Positions 47,453-57,037 are shown, numbered from the stretch's first letter. The stretch: 64,000 nt of DNA from Bacillus sp. ISL-7 (GCF_018613065.1 NZ_JAGGQW010000047.1:1-64000); one strand, 5' to 3'. Notes: generated by a model from the letters alone, not told the origin. Numbers and translations: made by a program.

Positions 47453-50206
47453 ATGACATTAGAGACGCAATTAAAACAGAAAACGTATTATGAAATGTTC
47501 ATTAATGAACATGAAAATATTCATCCGATCCAGGTGCTTGGTGAACTGTTTCAGGAGGAAGCGCTAAAGGACCTGCCTGATTTATCGTCTATTCGCTTTG
47601 CGCAGGGGGAAGTGTACTTCCATCATAAAGATTATGAGGCTGCCATTTTTAAATGGGAGAATATAATCAATGAACTTGAACCCTGGGCAAAGAAAAATAC
47701 TGCGGATGCATATTATGAGTTAGGTTTATTATCGACTGCTGAAGACCTTTATTGTGCAATTCAAACCAATAATCTCACCCTAAATACGGAAGTGGCCTTA
47801 CAGTTATTTTCGTTGTATATAGAGCGAGGAAAGCTCGACTTGGCCTTGTCGGTGATTAAAAAAACAATTGCTGCAAACCCAGATTATCCGAACGTAACGG
47901 AAATCGCTCGTTCTTTTTTTGAAGAGCAGCAGGATTGGAATCATGCGATTGAACTAGCAGTAAACGAGGCAAAACGGACGGAATCATTAGACTGGTACGA
48001 TATGATCATTACCTATGTGGAAAATGGTGTGGCTAGAAGTCATGCGCCGAGTTATTTTTCACAGGCTTTACTTGAAGTGTTTAGTCTGAATAAACAAAAA
48101 TTTGAGAATCTTATTTCCGCCCTTTGGGACAGCTATAAGAATGAAGAATCGTATTTTACTTGGATAAGAGAAATGAACCATTTGTTATTAAACCTTGAAA
48201 TCAGTCGGGATAGAAACTTATCTGTACTTTCAGGCCTCCATAAGGAAGCATTTTTCAACTTAATTGATGGAAGATATTTCATTAAAAGTCTGCAGGATTT
48301 TATTCCAGACTTCCTGACAAATTGGTTACGACTTGCCGATCGTAAAGATACCGTGCTTGCAGCAGCTGCCGTGCTCTCATGGAATGAGCTTTTTCCAGCA
48401 AGCATAAGTATGTCTATCGTTAGTGAGGCTGAAAAACTGATCAGCATTACGGAAACTGATATGGATGAATTAGAGGAGTGCCTGACACTATTTGATGCTA
48501 TTACGAATTGGGCCCAATCAAATGAGATGGGCGAGAATAATCGAGTAAAATGGATTGTCGAGCAATTAGTCGATTTTGACAAACAACATCTATTAATTAC
48601 CGGGTTAAGCGGAAGTGGAAAATCGACTTTTGTTAATTTGGTTCTCGGAGAGGATTTGCAGGACAGCCCAACCTCATCTGTGGTCATGTTTAAAGATTCC
48701 AAGGAAGAAGAAATCATAGAAATTACTGATCGAGAGAAGACTCGTTTATCTGGTTTTTCTGATTTTCAAGAACGAATGGACCGACGCCGTAATGCGTTGG
48801 AATCTATGATTGAATTTAGGCGTCCGAACGCCTTTTTACAGGAAAATAAGGTTGCTCTAATTGATACCCCTGGCGTAAAAGGAAACTATAATGATTCCTA
48901 TGAAGTATTGAAGAATCTGCAATTAGCAGATACCGTTCTCTTTGTGCTCGATGCAAATGCACCGTTTACGGATAAAGAAAGGTCAGTGCTTGCAAAGATT
49001 CAAGAGTTAGCTCCTGATATTCCAGTTCATTTTCTACTAAGTAAGACCGATACACTTGTAAATGAGCAGGAAGCGATAAGAGTTTTCGATGAAACTAGGG
49101 CGAGGATTCAATCCTATTTACCGGATGCTTTCGTGTTTGCTTTTTCATCGCAATATGAAAGCAGTCAGCAGCTTAAGGACCTAAAAGAGTTTATCCAATC
49201 CATTAAAAATATGAGAAACATTGAAGATAAGCGGTTGGCAAAGCTGTTGTTCTATATTCGGACCACGATTGCCAGCCTTATGCAAAAACGGATCGATGTT
49301 GAAAATCAATTGGTAGAATCCGTGCGTTGGAATGAAGAAATGCTCCAGAAGTTAACGGGGGCAGTAAATCAACTGAAGGATACGGAGACCCAAAAAACAA
49401 AAGCAGTGGTGCAGTCCTACCGTGCCATCAAAGCTTCAATTGAAAAGGATATATCAGAGTCTGTTCCAAAGATGCTTCAAGAGTGTTCCTCTTTCATTAA
49501 AGAAGACAGTAATTTTAGCAAGATTCACTTAGAACTTAATGATGAGATGAACAAGAGACTGGAAGTGTACCTAGATCAGACGGTCATGCCAAAATATTAC
49601 CGCTTGCTCCAAGAATGGATCGAGGGAAGCAAAGAGGAGTTCGTGCAAGGTCAGGAATTCTTGAATGAAATAGGTGAAGGCTTTAATCACATGTATGGGG
49701 AAGAACGCCTCAGCCTTGATTGCGATTTTAAAGTGCTCGATGATTGGCACCGTGATACTGACCGGATGACAAGTCGCTTCCAGTTGGAAACTGTCAATAT
49801 TCTGCTGCGCAGAACCCCGTCTCAATTTTTATTAAAAAGTGCTGGTAAGCTGTTTGGTGCCATGACACAAAATAAAGCGCTGCTTTTTAACAAATACAAA
49901 TCATTTGTAGAAAATGAGGAGTATATCGAAGCGATTTCTGCCGTCAAGCAACAGTTTTTTCAGCAATTTGAGCTGTTTGAAAAATCACTGGAGAGAGATG
50001 TTACCCTATTTTTCAAGAGTCCATTGAATCTGTTAAATCGTTCAGTGGAGGAAGCAAGATTAGGAATCCAGACAAACCAAGAAATGCTTACGAATATGAA
50101 TACCAATCCAGAAATGTTCCGCGATCCGTTGACACTATTTGAAGTTAGATTGCGTCAGTTTGAGTGGATGACGGTGGCAGGAAAAGGTATGCAAACCGTC
50201 TATTAA
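47453..50206 (+). CDS. Large dynamin-family GTPase with N-terminal TPR-like region
   Basis: A 917-residue protein; the ATG follows GGAGGG. Residues 30-190 look like TPR helices (AQGEVYFHHKDYEAAIFKWE, then TEVALQLFSLYIERGKLDLA). The GTPase domain starts near 380: G1 GLSGSGKS, G3 DTPG near 470, G4 SKTD near 531. From 600 to 917 it is long helical and coiled coil, as in bacterial dynamin-like proteins. No membrane helix is visible. Bacterial relatives act in membrane repair and phage stress, but none I know has this TPR-first layout. RtcB follows after a terminator. Confidence 0.8.
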   Translation: MTLETQLKQKTYYEMFINEHENIHPIQVLGELFQEEALKDLPDLSSIRFAQGEVYFHHKDYEAAIFKWENIINELEPWAKKNTADAYYELGLLSTAEDLYCAIQTNNLTLNTEVALQLFSLYIERGKLDLALSVIKKTIAANPDYPNVTEIARSFFEEQQDWNHAIELAVNEAKRTESLDWYDMIITYVENGVARSHAPSYFSQALLEVFSLNKQKFENLISALWDSYKNEESYFTWIREMNHLLLNLEISRDRNLSVLSGLHKEAFFNLIDGRYFIKSLQDFIPDFLTNWLRLADRKDTVLAAAAVLSWNELFPASISMSIVSEAEKLISITETDMDELEECLTLFDAITNWAQSNEMGENNRVKWIVEQLVDFDKQHLLITGLSGSGKSTFVNLVLGEDLQDSPTSSVVMFKDSKEEEIIEITDREKTRLSGFSDFQERMDRRRNALESMIEFRRPNAFLQENKVALIDTPGVKGNYNDSYEVLKNLQLADTVLFVLDANAPFTDKERSVLAKIQELAPDIPVHFLLSKTDTLVNEQEAIRVFDETRARIQSYLPDAFVFAFSSQYESSQQLKDLKEFIQSIKNMRNIEDKRLAKLLFYIRTTIASLMQKRIDVENQLVESVRWNEEMLQKLTGAVNQLKDTETQKTKAVVQSYRAIKASIEKDISESVPKMLQECSSFIKEDSNFSKIHLELNDEMNKRLEVYLDQTVMPKYYRLLQEWIEGSKEEFVQGQEFLNEIGEGFNHMYGEERLSLDCDFKVLDDWHRDTDRMTSRFQLETVNILLRRTPSQFLLKSAGKLFGAMTQNKALLFNKYKSFVENEEYIEAISAVKQQFFQQFELFEKSLERDVTLFFKSPLNLLNRSVEEARLGIQTNQEMLTNMNTNPEMFRDPLTLFEVRLRQFEWMTVAGKGMQTVY

Positions 50207-50212
50207 TATTTG

Positions 50213-50246
50213 AAAAAGGAAGGTGTCCGAGGCATCTTCCTTTTTT
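50213..50246 (+). terminator. Terminator after the dynamin gene
   Basis: AAAAGGAAGGTG/CATCTTCCTTTT stem with a 7-nt loop and T-run. Confidence 0.85.
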
Positions 50247-50318
50247 ATGAATTTGCGTTGCCCAAATGTCAAAAAAATGGTAGCCTATGGGTAATCTGTT
50301 TTGAAGGAGGGAAAATGA

Positions 50319-51545
50319 GTGATTAAAGTATCGGGTGCACAAACAGAGGCTTGTGTTTTTTCAAACTATCCTCAGGAAACAGCCTTAGAGCAAATCCAAG
50401 AGCTATGTAATCAAGCTTTTTTAAAGGATACAAAGATTAGTATTATGCCAGACTATCACGCCGGCAAAGGTTGTGTGATTGGAACAACCATCCAGCTAAA
50501 GGATAAGGTTGTCCCAAATCTAGTGGGTGTAGATGTCGGCTGCGGCGTGTTAACCGTCAAACTTCAGGATCAAAAAATTGATTTTAATAAACTTGATCAA
50601 GTGATTCGTACGTATGTCCCAAGTGGGCAGGAGCTTCATACTGAGGAGACAGTCAGGTTTATTAATACTAGTTTTCCCGCCAATCAAGAATTTGAAGCAG
50701 ATCACATTTTGAGTGAAAACAGAACCCTTTATAGCTTAGGTACATTAGGCGGAGGGAACCATTTTATAGAGGTCTCAGTTGATACCAATGGCTATCACTA
50801 TTTAACCATACACACTGGCAGCCGCTATGTTGGGGCGAAGATTGCCACCTACTACCAAAAGGTAGCTATCTCAAAGCTTCGTCAGCAGGATTTAACTGAT
50901 ATCATTGACCAATTAAAGGCGGAAGGACGTCAAAAAGAAATCGAAGCAATGATTAAAAGCTATAAAGAAAAGAATCCCGTTATTCCGAATGATTTAGCGT
51001 ATTTGGAAGGCGAGGATTTTCATAACTATATGCATGATATGAAGTTAGCTCAAGCATTTGCAAAAGCTAACCGCGAAGAAATTGCAAGAGCGATCACGGA
51101 AAATATGGGACTTGAGGAGCAGGACCGCTTCGATACGGTACACAATTATATCGACACGGAGAACCTGATTTTACGAAAAGGGGCCGTGTCCGCGCAAAAA
51201 GGCGAACGTCTTATTATTCCGATTAATATGAGAGACGGGTCGATTCTAGCAGTCGGTAAAGGGAACGATGAATGGAATTATTCTGCTCCGCATGGTGCGG
51301 GTCGCGTATTGAGCCGCACGAAAGCAATGAAAACTCTCAATATGGACGATTTTCATAAAACAATGGAGGGCGTGTGGACGACGTCTGTTTCGGAAGAAAC
51401 ATTAGATGAAGCGCCAATGGCCTATAAGTCAATGAATGAAATTTTAGAAAAGGTAGAAGAAACTGTTGAGATTGCAGGTTTCATTAAACCGGTTTATAAC
51501 TTTAAAGCCAGTGAAAAGTTCACACCTGGAAGATTTAAAAAATGA
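50319..51545 (+). CDS. rtcB: RtcB-family RNA ligase
   Basis: A 408-residue protein, the same length as E. coli RtcB, which joins 2',3'-cyclic phosphate and 5'-OH RNA ends using GTP and manganese. The GTG start has AAGGAGG upstream. Metal and guanylate residues are visible in VGVDVGCGVL near residue 65, GTLGGGNHFIEV near 147 and HTGSR near 167; the nucleophilic His region is SAPHGAGRVLSR near 327. No RtcA or archease gene is adjacent. Its role may be repair of cleaved RNA. Confidence 0.93.
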   Translation: MIKVSGAQTEACVFSNYPQETALEQIQELCNQAFLKDTKISIMPDYHAGKGCVIGTTIQLKDKVVPNLVGVDVGCGVLTVKLQDQKIDFNKLDQVIRTYVPSGQELHTEETVRFINTSFPANQEFEADHILSENRTLYSLGTLGGGNHFIEVSVDTNGYHYLTIHTGSRYVGAKIATYYQKVAISKLRQQDLTDIIDQLKAEGRQKEIEAMIKSYKEKNPVIPNDLAYLEGEDFHNYMHDMKLAQAFAKANREEIARAITENMGLEEQDRFDTVHNYIDTENLILRKGAVSAQKGERLIIPINMRDGSILAVGKGNDEWNYSAPHGAGRVLSRTKAMKTLNMDDFHKTMEGVWTTSVSEETLDEAPMAYKSMNEILEKVEETVEIAGFIKPVYNFKASEKFTPGRFKK

Positions 51546-51557
51546 TAGATTTGGGAG

Positions 51558-51595
51558 AGAGAGACTGTAATAATAGTCTCTCTATTTTCTTTTTT
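51558..51595 (+). terminator. Terminator after rtcB
   Basis: AGAGAGACT/AGTCTCTCT perfect stem followed by a T-rich tail. Confidence 0.88.
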
Positions 51596-51617
51596 CAATA
51601 ATTTCTGTCCTCCTGTA

Positions 51618-52574
51618 TTAATATCCTTTTGAAAAATTAACAAGATTGATCGATGGGATATGACCTGAAAGATATTCTTTTAAGTTAGGGATCAAGATGT
51701 TTTCAATGACCCTCTGATTATAGTGATCGGTTGACCCAGATGTGTGGGGGGTGATGATTACATTTTCCATCTCCCATAACGGACTTTCCGGACCCAACGG
51801 TTCTGTTTCAAACACATCGAGTCCTGCTCCCGCGATTGTTCCTTCCTTTAATGCCTGGATAAGGTCAGCCTCCACGACAATCTCCCCGCGGCCGATATTC
51901 ATAAAGAATGCGGACTTCTTCATTTGCTTAAATTGTTCTGCGCCAAACATTTGATTCGTTTCCTTGGTGTGCGGTAATGTAACCACAACATAATCACATT
52001 TTGGCAGAAGCTGATCTAATTGGTCTGGAGAATACATTTCATCCACATAGTCCTCTGGCTTTCCAGAGTGCCTGACACCAAGGACGTGCATACCAAATGC
52101 TTTAGCGATTTTCGCTGTTTCTTTCCCAATGGTACCGACGCCGATAATGCCAATGGTTTTTTCATGTATTTCTTGTCCCATATGGGCATGATGCCAAGTT
52201 TTCTTCTGTTGGTTTTTAACATAGGTATGGATTTTCCGTGTTAAGCCAAGCATTAATGCAAAAATAGTCTCAGAAATTGGATAGGCATGGACGCCATTAG
52301 CGCTAGTCAAGTAAATGTTTCTAGAATCCATCTCTTCAAGCGGCAGGTAATCAACACCGGCACTCCATGATTGGAACCACTTCAGCTTGGAATGTGAAGC
52401 GAGGCAGTATTCTTCTAGCCCATTATGCCAGCCGGCGATGATTTCTGCGTCCTTTAGATGCGCTTGCCAAATATTTTTATCCTTGCCTACTATCAATTCC
52501 CAATCAGGAATCATCGCATTGATTTGTGTTATGTAATCTTGATCAATATTACGGGTGATAACCATTTTTTTCAT
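51618..52574 (-). CDS. D-2-hydroxyacid dehydrogenase
   Basis: A 318-residue NAD(P)-dependent enzyme. Start at MKKMVITRN; the GGAGGA lies about 10 nt upstream. The nucleotide loop GIIGVGTIGKETAK is near residue 140; the catalytic Arg, Glu and His are in NIGRGEIVVEADL, DVFETEPL and ITPHTSGS. It resembles phosphoglycerate dehydrogenase-like or hydroxypyruvate reductase branches; the substrate is not defined. Single gene. Confidence 0.92.
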   Translation of the reverse strand: MKKMVITRNIDQDYITQINAMIPDWELIVGKDKNIWQAHLKDAEIIAGWHNGLEEYCLASHSKLKWFQSWSAGVDYLPLEEMDSRNIYLTSANGVHAYPISETIFALMLGLTRKIHTYVKNQQKKTWHHAHMGQEIHEKTIGIIGVGTIGKETAKIAKAFGMHVLGVRHSGKPEDYVDEMYSPDQLDQLLPKCDYVVVTLPHTKETNQMFGAEQFKQMKKSAFFMNIGRGEIVVEADLIQALKEGTIAGAGLDVFETEPLGPESPLWEMENVIITPHTSGSTDHYNQRVIENILIPNLKEYLSGHIPSINLVNFSKGY

Positions 52575-52775
52575 AAGTGGGGATTCCTCCAATTTAACAA
52601 TGTTTTCTTTATTTAATGATAACGGAAATCAAAAAAATTGATAAGATTTTTGTTTTCTAGTCGGACACTAATCCGAAGAAACCAGCAAATTTAATAAAAC
52701 TATCTGATATCCAAATATTCTTTTTCCATCTTCTGTGCTATTATTTAGAAATACGAAGTAAATATAAGTAAGCGG

Positions 52776-52800
52776 ATCTTCAGTGTGAAGATTCTTTTTT
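52776..52800 (+). terminator. Hairpin with T-run in the 5' leader of the MFS gene
   Basis: ATCTTCA/TGAAGAT around a 3-nt loop, then TTTTTT, only 24 nt before the TTG start. No plus-strand gene upstream needs it, so it may act as an attenuator. Confidence 0.55.
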
Positions 52801-52823
52801 ATTGGAGTGAGGGAGGGGATTGT

Positions 52824-54032
52824 TTGAAAGAGCGTTTGTGGACGAAGTCGTTTATTATGCTTATGGTGGGAAATCTGTTTGTGTTTATGTCATTTCAAAT
52901 GCTTATTCCCACACTACCGCCATATATAAAATCCATTGGGGCTTCGGGGCTGGAGATTGGCCTAGTGACGGCATTGTTTTCGATTGGCGCTGTCATTAGC
53001 CGGCCGTTTATCGGCTTTATGCTTGAGTATAAGCCTAGAAAGGCACTAGTTTTAATAGGAGCAATTATGCTTTTACTGGTCACGATTCTTTATCCAGTTT
53101 CACAGGTTGTGGTGATTTTTCTATTATTCCGTTTTGTCCATGGACTTGCCTGGGGCTGGTCAACAACCGTAAATGGCACAGCGGCGGTTGATGTGATTCC
53201 AAATTCACGGCTCGGAGAAGGGATGGGCTATTTCGGGCTTTCGATGACAATTGCATACATTATTGCCCCTAGTGTAGGAATATTTGTTTACAATATTACT
53301 TCTTTCACGAATCTAATTTATTTTTCAGCGATATTAGGGGTTATCTCGATCATTTTACTTACTGCTGTAAAGTATCAAACTCCTAAAGCAGTGACAAATA
53401 CTAGAAAAGAAGAATTGAAGTTTTCCTATCTAGGTTCACTGGTTGAAAAATCAAGTTGGTTTCCAGCATTTATCACGATTATCATCAATTTAGGTTACGG
53501 ATCAGTGGTTACATTTATTGTTATTTTTGGTGAAGAACGTGGCATTGAGCAGATCTTTTTATTTTATATTTTTAATGCGGTGATGGCCACATTGGGCAGA
53601 CCATTTGCAGGGAGATGGTTTGATGAGAAGGGTCCAATAGGACTTGTATTGTTCTGTACATTCGCTACATTTGTTGGCATATGGGTACTCTCTTTTGCAC
53701 ATTCCAGCTTATTTATTGCCATTTCAGGTGCATTATTCGGTATCGGATTCGGTTGCTTGATCCCAACGCTTCAATCTTGGGCCTTACTCATGACACCTGC
53801 ACATCGACGAGGTGTGGCCAACGGGATGATCTTTTCGTCGATTGATTTGGGGATTGGGCTAAGCGGTCTTATTTTTGGGGTGCTCGCGCAGTTTGTTGGG
53901 ACGGCATCCATCTTTCGTATCGCAAGTCTATTTCTCATAGCAGCTATTGTTTTAGTTATAATAATGGAAAGAAAGAAACGAGCGTCGTTAAAAGACGTGG
54001 TAGCAAAGGAAAAGGTCAGGACATCATATTAA
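52824..54032 (+). CDS. MFS transporter
   Basis: A 402-residue carrier with twelve membrane helices. TTG start behind GAGGGAGGGG. The loop 2-3 motif GAVISRPFIGFMLEYKPRKAL is typical of drug or metabolite efflux MFS proteins. The C-terminal repeat loop GRPFAGRWFDEKGPIG mirrors it. The substrate is unknown. The gene ends in its own terminator, whose stem begins inside the last codons. Confidence 0.88.
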   Translation: MKERLWTKSFIMLMVGNLFVFMSFQMLIPTLPPYIKSIGASGLEIGLVTALFSIGAVISRPFIGFMLEYKPRKALVLIGAIMLLLVTILYPVSQVVVIFLLFRFVHGLAWGWSTTVNGTAAVDVIPNSRLGEGMGYFGLSMTIAYIIAPSVGIFVYNITSFTNLIYFSAILGVISIILLTAVKYQTPKAVTNTRKEELKFSYLGSLVEKSSWFPAFITIIINLGYGSVVTFIVIFGEERGIEQIFLFYIFNAVMATLGRPFAGRWFDEKGPIGLVLFCTFATFVGIWVLSFAHSSLFIAISGALFGIGFGCLIPTLQSWALLMTPAHRRGVANGMIFSSIDLGIGLSGLIFGVLAQFVGTASIFRIASLFLIAAIVLVIIMERKKRASLKDVVAKEKVRTSY

Positions 54033-54053
54033 ATGAGGTCCTGACCTTTTTTA
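54011..54053 (+). terminator. Terminator of the MFS gene
   Basis: AAAGGTCAGGAC/GTCCTGACCTTT, a perfect 12-bp stem overlapping the stop codon, with six T. Confidence 0.93.
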
Positions 54054-54160
54054 TGTCTTAATCCAGCCTGGGAGCCATTTCATCTACAACTTTATTAAAC
54101 TGTTCAGTAAATGATCACTTTTCTGGCAAAGATGTCCATACCTAAAACACATTCATTAAA

Positions 54161-54180
54161 GGTCAATAGTAAAAATGACC
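54161..54180. promoter_or_regulatory. Possible activator site upstream of the first sigma-54 promoter
   Basis: GGTCA-N10-TGACC inverted repeat, about 22 bp upstream of the -24 element. This is close for a sigma-54 enhancer, so it may be a different operator. Confidence 0.35.
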
Positions 54181-54201
54181 ATTATTCTAGAGTTTTTCTT
54201 T

Positions 54202-54218
54202 TTGGCATAATACTTGCA
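54202..54218 (+). promoter_or_regulatory. Sigma-54 (SigL) -24/-12 promoter of the SDR gene
   Basis: TTGGCATAATACTTGCA has the invariant GG and GC exactly 10 nt apart and matches the TGGCAC-N5-TTGC consensus with one difference. It lies 40 nt upstream of the SDR start. Confidence 0.85.
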
Positions 54219-54257
54219 AAAGAGAATTATAGGAAATCCTATTAGGAGGTATGAACT

Positions 54258-55025
54258 ATGCAAATTCAAACTTGTCGTGCGATCGTTACTGGCGGTGCCT
54301 CAGGGCTTGGAGAGGCAACCATCCGTAACATTGTTCAAAACGGAGGAAAAGCGGTTATTTTTGACCAATCGGAAGAAAATGGTTTACGTCTCCAAAACGA
54401 ACTTGGTGAAGCTGTTTTATTTTTAAAAGCAGATGTCACTATAGAGGAAGACATTCAGGAAGCAGTTAGTAAAGCTGCTGCGTTTATGGGTGGAGTGAAT
54501 ACCGTAGTGAACTGTGCAGGGATTGGGATTGCGGAGAAAGTGCTTGGCAGGAATGGTGTGCATAATCTTTCACTTTTTTCAAAAGTCATTCATGTGAATT
54601 TAATCGGTACTTTTAATGTGATTCGGATCGCTGCTGAGACGATGATCAGTAGTAAAGTGAATGAACAGGGTGAAAGAGGTGTGATTATTAATACTGCTTC
54701 TGTTGCTGCTTATGACGGACAAATTGGCCAGGCTGCTTATAGTGCCTCGAAAGGTGGAATTGTCGGAATGACTCTGCCGATTGCAAGAGAGCTTGCTCGC
54801 TACGGATTTCGTGTGATGACCATTGCTCCTGGACTTTTCCATACACCGATGTTTGATACCCTTTCACAAGAGGCGAAAGATTCGCTTGGAAAAATGGTCC
54901 CGTTCCCGTCAAGACTGGGATTCCCGAGTGAATACGCACAACTCGTTCAAAGCATCATTGAAAATCCAATGTTAAATGGAGAAACAATTAGGCTTGATGG
55001 GGCAATAAGAATGCAGCCGAAATAA
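54258..55025 (+). CDS. Short-chain 3-hydroxyacyl-CoA dehydrogenase (HSD10-type SDR)
   Basis: A 255-residue SDR. The NAD loop TGGASGLGEAT is at the N-terminus, NCAGIGIAEKVLG near residue 78, and the catalytic Ser plus YSASKGG near 157. The long insertion around 95-125 and the ending GFPSEYAQLVQSIIENPMLN with NGETIRLDGAIRM are typical of type-II 3-hydroxyacyl-CoA or 3-hydroxy-2-methylbutyryl-CoA dehydrogenases. AGGAGG precedes the ATG. It is driven by a sigma-54 promoter, with the activator gene next. Confidence 0.88.
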   Translation: MQIQTCRAIVTGGASGLGEATIRNIVQNGGKAVIFDQSEENGLRLQNELGEAVLFLKADVTIEEDIQEAVSKAAAFMGGVNTVVNCAGIGIAEKVLGRNGVHNLSLFSKVIHVNLIGTFNVIRIAAETMISSKVNEQGERGVIINTASVAAYDGQIGQAAYSASKGGIVGMTLPIARELARYGFRVMTIAPGLFHTPMFDTLSQEAKDSLGKMVPFPSRLGFPSEYAQLVQSIIENPMLNGETIRLDGAIRMQPK

Positions 55026-55035
55026 AGGTGAAGTT

Positions 55036-55061
55036 GAGGAAGGAACAAGCCTTCTCTTTTT
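55036..55061 (+). terminator. Terminator between the SDR and activator genes
   Basis: GAG-GAAGG/CCTTC-CTC stem with a bulge, followed by TTTTT. Confidence 0.65.
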
Positions 55062-55154
55062 GTTCGTATGGAATGATCAGAAGTATTGTTAAAATATTCA
55101 AAAATATCCCTCTTTTTTGTTACAATAAAGATATGAATAAAAGGGGGTAACGAA

Positions 55155-56900
55155 ATGCTCCAAATTAAAGAGCTTATTACGCCAGTCGATTGTATAGTTA
55201 CCGAAAATACGACACTAGTTGAAGCCATCAGTCTAATGAACAAAAAGAAGTGGAACCTGCTTCCTGTATCGGATGTTGCTAGAAAACTAGTTGGCGTTTT
55301 TACCCGAAGCAGTTTGTTTCAAATGGTTTTGGACGAGAAACCCCTAACCACTCCCATCAAAAAATACATAAAAGCTCAGGTTGAAACACTGCCCATTAAT
55401 ACCCCATATGAAAAAATCGAATTGATTGTCAAAAACAGTCAGGTTGGCACCGGTGTGATCATTGATGAACAGGACCAGGTCGTAGGAATCCTCACGAAAA
55501 CAGATATGGTCATGTCACTGCTGCAAACCTCACAAGAGTTAAAAACAGTAAAAACCTTAAAAAGGACATTAGAAACAGCTTTAGACCATGCCTATGACGG
55601 GATTGTCATGACGGATGAAAAGAAAAACATCCAGATGGTCAGTCCTCCTCTACTCGAATTATTTAATCTTCAACTAGAAGCAGTTCTATACCATCCCGTT
55701 GCGAAAGTTTTACCGGAACTACAATTAGACAATGTTTATCAATCAGAAACCGCTGAGGTTAGCGAATTTTTAGAAATCAATGGTATTAAATATATCGTCC
55801 ACCGAATTCCCATTCAAGAGAATGGAAGAATCATTGGAGCCATTGGCAAGGTCGTATTTAGACAATTAAATGAGGTCAGCGAGTTATTCAAAAAGCTGCA
55901 GAAAGCGGAAAATAAAGCGAGTTTTTATCATCAGCAATTTCAGAAGTCAGAGTCAGCCAGGTTTACCTGGGATCACCTATTTACCGTTGATCCATATATG
56001 GAAAAATTGAAAAAAAGTGCGGCCAAAGCGGCAAAAGGAAGGTCAACTATTCTTATACGTGGTGAAAGTGGTACGGGTAAAGAATTGTTTGCTCAAGCAA
56101 TTCATAATAGCAGTGCAAGAAATACAGGAAAGTTTATTGTGGTGAATTGTGCAGCGATACCAGAGGATTTGCTAGAATCAGAGTTTTTTGGCTATGACGA
56201 AGGGGCCTTTACGGGTGCGAGACAAAAAGGCAAACTTGGAAAGTTTGATTTGGCTAATGGCGGAACGCTCTTCCTTGATGAGGTAGGGGACATGTCACTC
56301 TCATTGCAGGCCAAGCTGCTGCGTGTGCTTCAGGAAAGAGAATTCTACCGGGTTGGCGGTACGGTAAGAATTCAGGTTGATGTCAGAATCATTGCCGCCA
56401 CCAATCGAAACCTAGAAGAAATGGTTCAAGAGGGTCTTTTTAGAGAGGATTTATATTATCGTCTCAATGTTATTTCATTAAATGTCCCGCCACTCCGCGA
56501 TCGACTGTATGATACAGATCATTTGATTGGGCGGTTCATGATTGAATTGAATCAAATTTTAGGAACTAGCATTACTGGTATCGAAGAAAGGGCAAGAGGA
56601 GCGATGTTAGATTATGCCTGGCCTGGAAATGTCCGTGAACTGCGAAATGTTATGGAACGGGCCATGACATTTGCGGAAAATGGGAAAATTAGATTGGAGG
56701 ATCTTCCCGATTATTTAGTAAAGCAGGTTTCCGTTCTAGAGCCTTCTTTAAATGTATCTCTTGTCGAAAACGCAGAACTCGAAGCGATTAAAAAGGCATT
56801 AGTACAAGAACAAGGGAATAAAGTAAAAGCGGCTAGATTACTAGGAATCAGCCGATCCGGTTTATATGAAAAAATCAAAAAATACAAACTGCCGACCTAG
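55155..56900 (+). CDS. Sigma-54-dependent transcriptional activator (CBS-CBS-PAS-AAA+-Fis)
   Basis: A 581-residue enhancer-binding protein. Two CBS motifs fill residues 1-125 (ITPVDCIVTENTTLVEAISL and a second beginning KAQVETLPINTPYEKIELIV). A PAS domain spans about 140-240. The AAA+ domain has Walker A GESGTGKE near 303, the sigma-54 contact loop GAFTGA near 355 and LFLDEVGDM. The C-terminal Fis-type HTH is NKVKAARLLGISRSGLYEKI. CBS pairs bind adenosyl ligands, so it may sense adenylate or CoA status. It is flanked by two -24/-12 promoters, its likely targets. Confidence 0.93.
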   Translation: MLQIKELITPVDCIVTENTTLVEAISLMNKKKWNLLPVSDVARKLVGVFTRSSLFQMVLDEKPLTTPIKKYIKAQVETLPINTPYEKIELIVKNSQVGTGVIIDEQDQVVGILTKTDMVMSLLQTSQELKTVKTLKRTLETALDHAYDGIVMTDEKKNIQMVSPPLLELFNLQLEAVLYHPVAKVLPELQLDNVYQSETAEVSEFLEINGIKYIVHRIPIQENGRIIGAIGKVVFRQLNEVSELFKKLQKAENKASFYHQQFQKSESARFTWDHLFTVDPYMEKLKKSAAKAAKGRSTILIRGESGTGKELFAQAIHNSSARNTGKFIVVNCAAIPEDLLESEFFGYDEGAFTGARQKGKLGKFDLANGGTLFLDEVGDMSLSLQAKLLRVLQEREFYRVGGTVRIQVDVRIIAATNRNLEEMVQEGLFREDLYYRLNVISLNVPPLRDRLYDTDHLIGRFMIELNQILGTSITGIEERARGAMLDYAWPGNVRELRNVMERAMTFAENGKIRLEDLPDYLVKQVSVLEPSLNVSLVENAELEAIKKALVQEQGNKVKAARLLGISRSGLYEKIKKYKLPT

Positions 56901-56908
56901 GGTGAAAA

Positions 56909-56933
56909 GTGTCCAAAAAATGGACACCTTTTT
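56909..56933 (+). terminator. Terminator of the activator gene
   Basis: GTGTCCA/TGGACAC stem with a 5-nt A loop, followed by CTTTTT. Confidence 0.85.
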
Positions 56934-57021
56934 GTATTTTGTGTTTGCTTGAAAAACAGATCGTCATTTAAGGCTGCTGCTTTTCAGGCTGATTGCCTAC
57001 GTATTGTTTTTTTTTGAATAC

Positions 57022-57037
57022 TGGCACAAAAATTGCG
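57022..57037 (+). promoter_or_regulatory. Sigma-54 (SigL) -24/-12 promoter of the acyl-CoA operon
   Basis: TGGCACAAAAATTGCG has GG and GC separated by 10 nt and matches TGGCAC-N5-TTGC at every conserved base. It lies 40 nt before the ligase start. Confidence 0.9.

Noticed and set aside
48133..48717. 194-aa minus-strand open frame inside the dynamin gene
   Set aside because: Ser-rich antisense shadow of the GTPase coding sequence.
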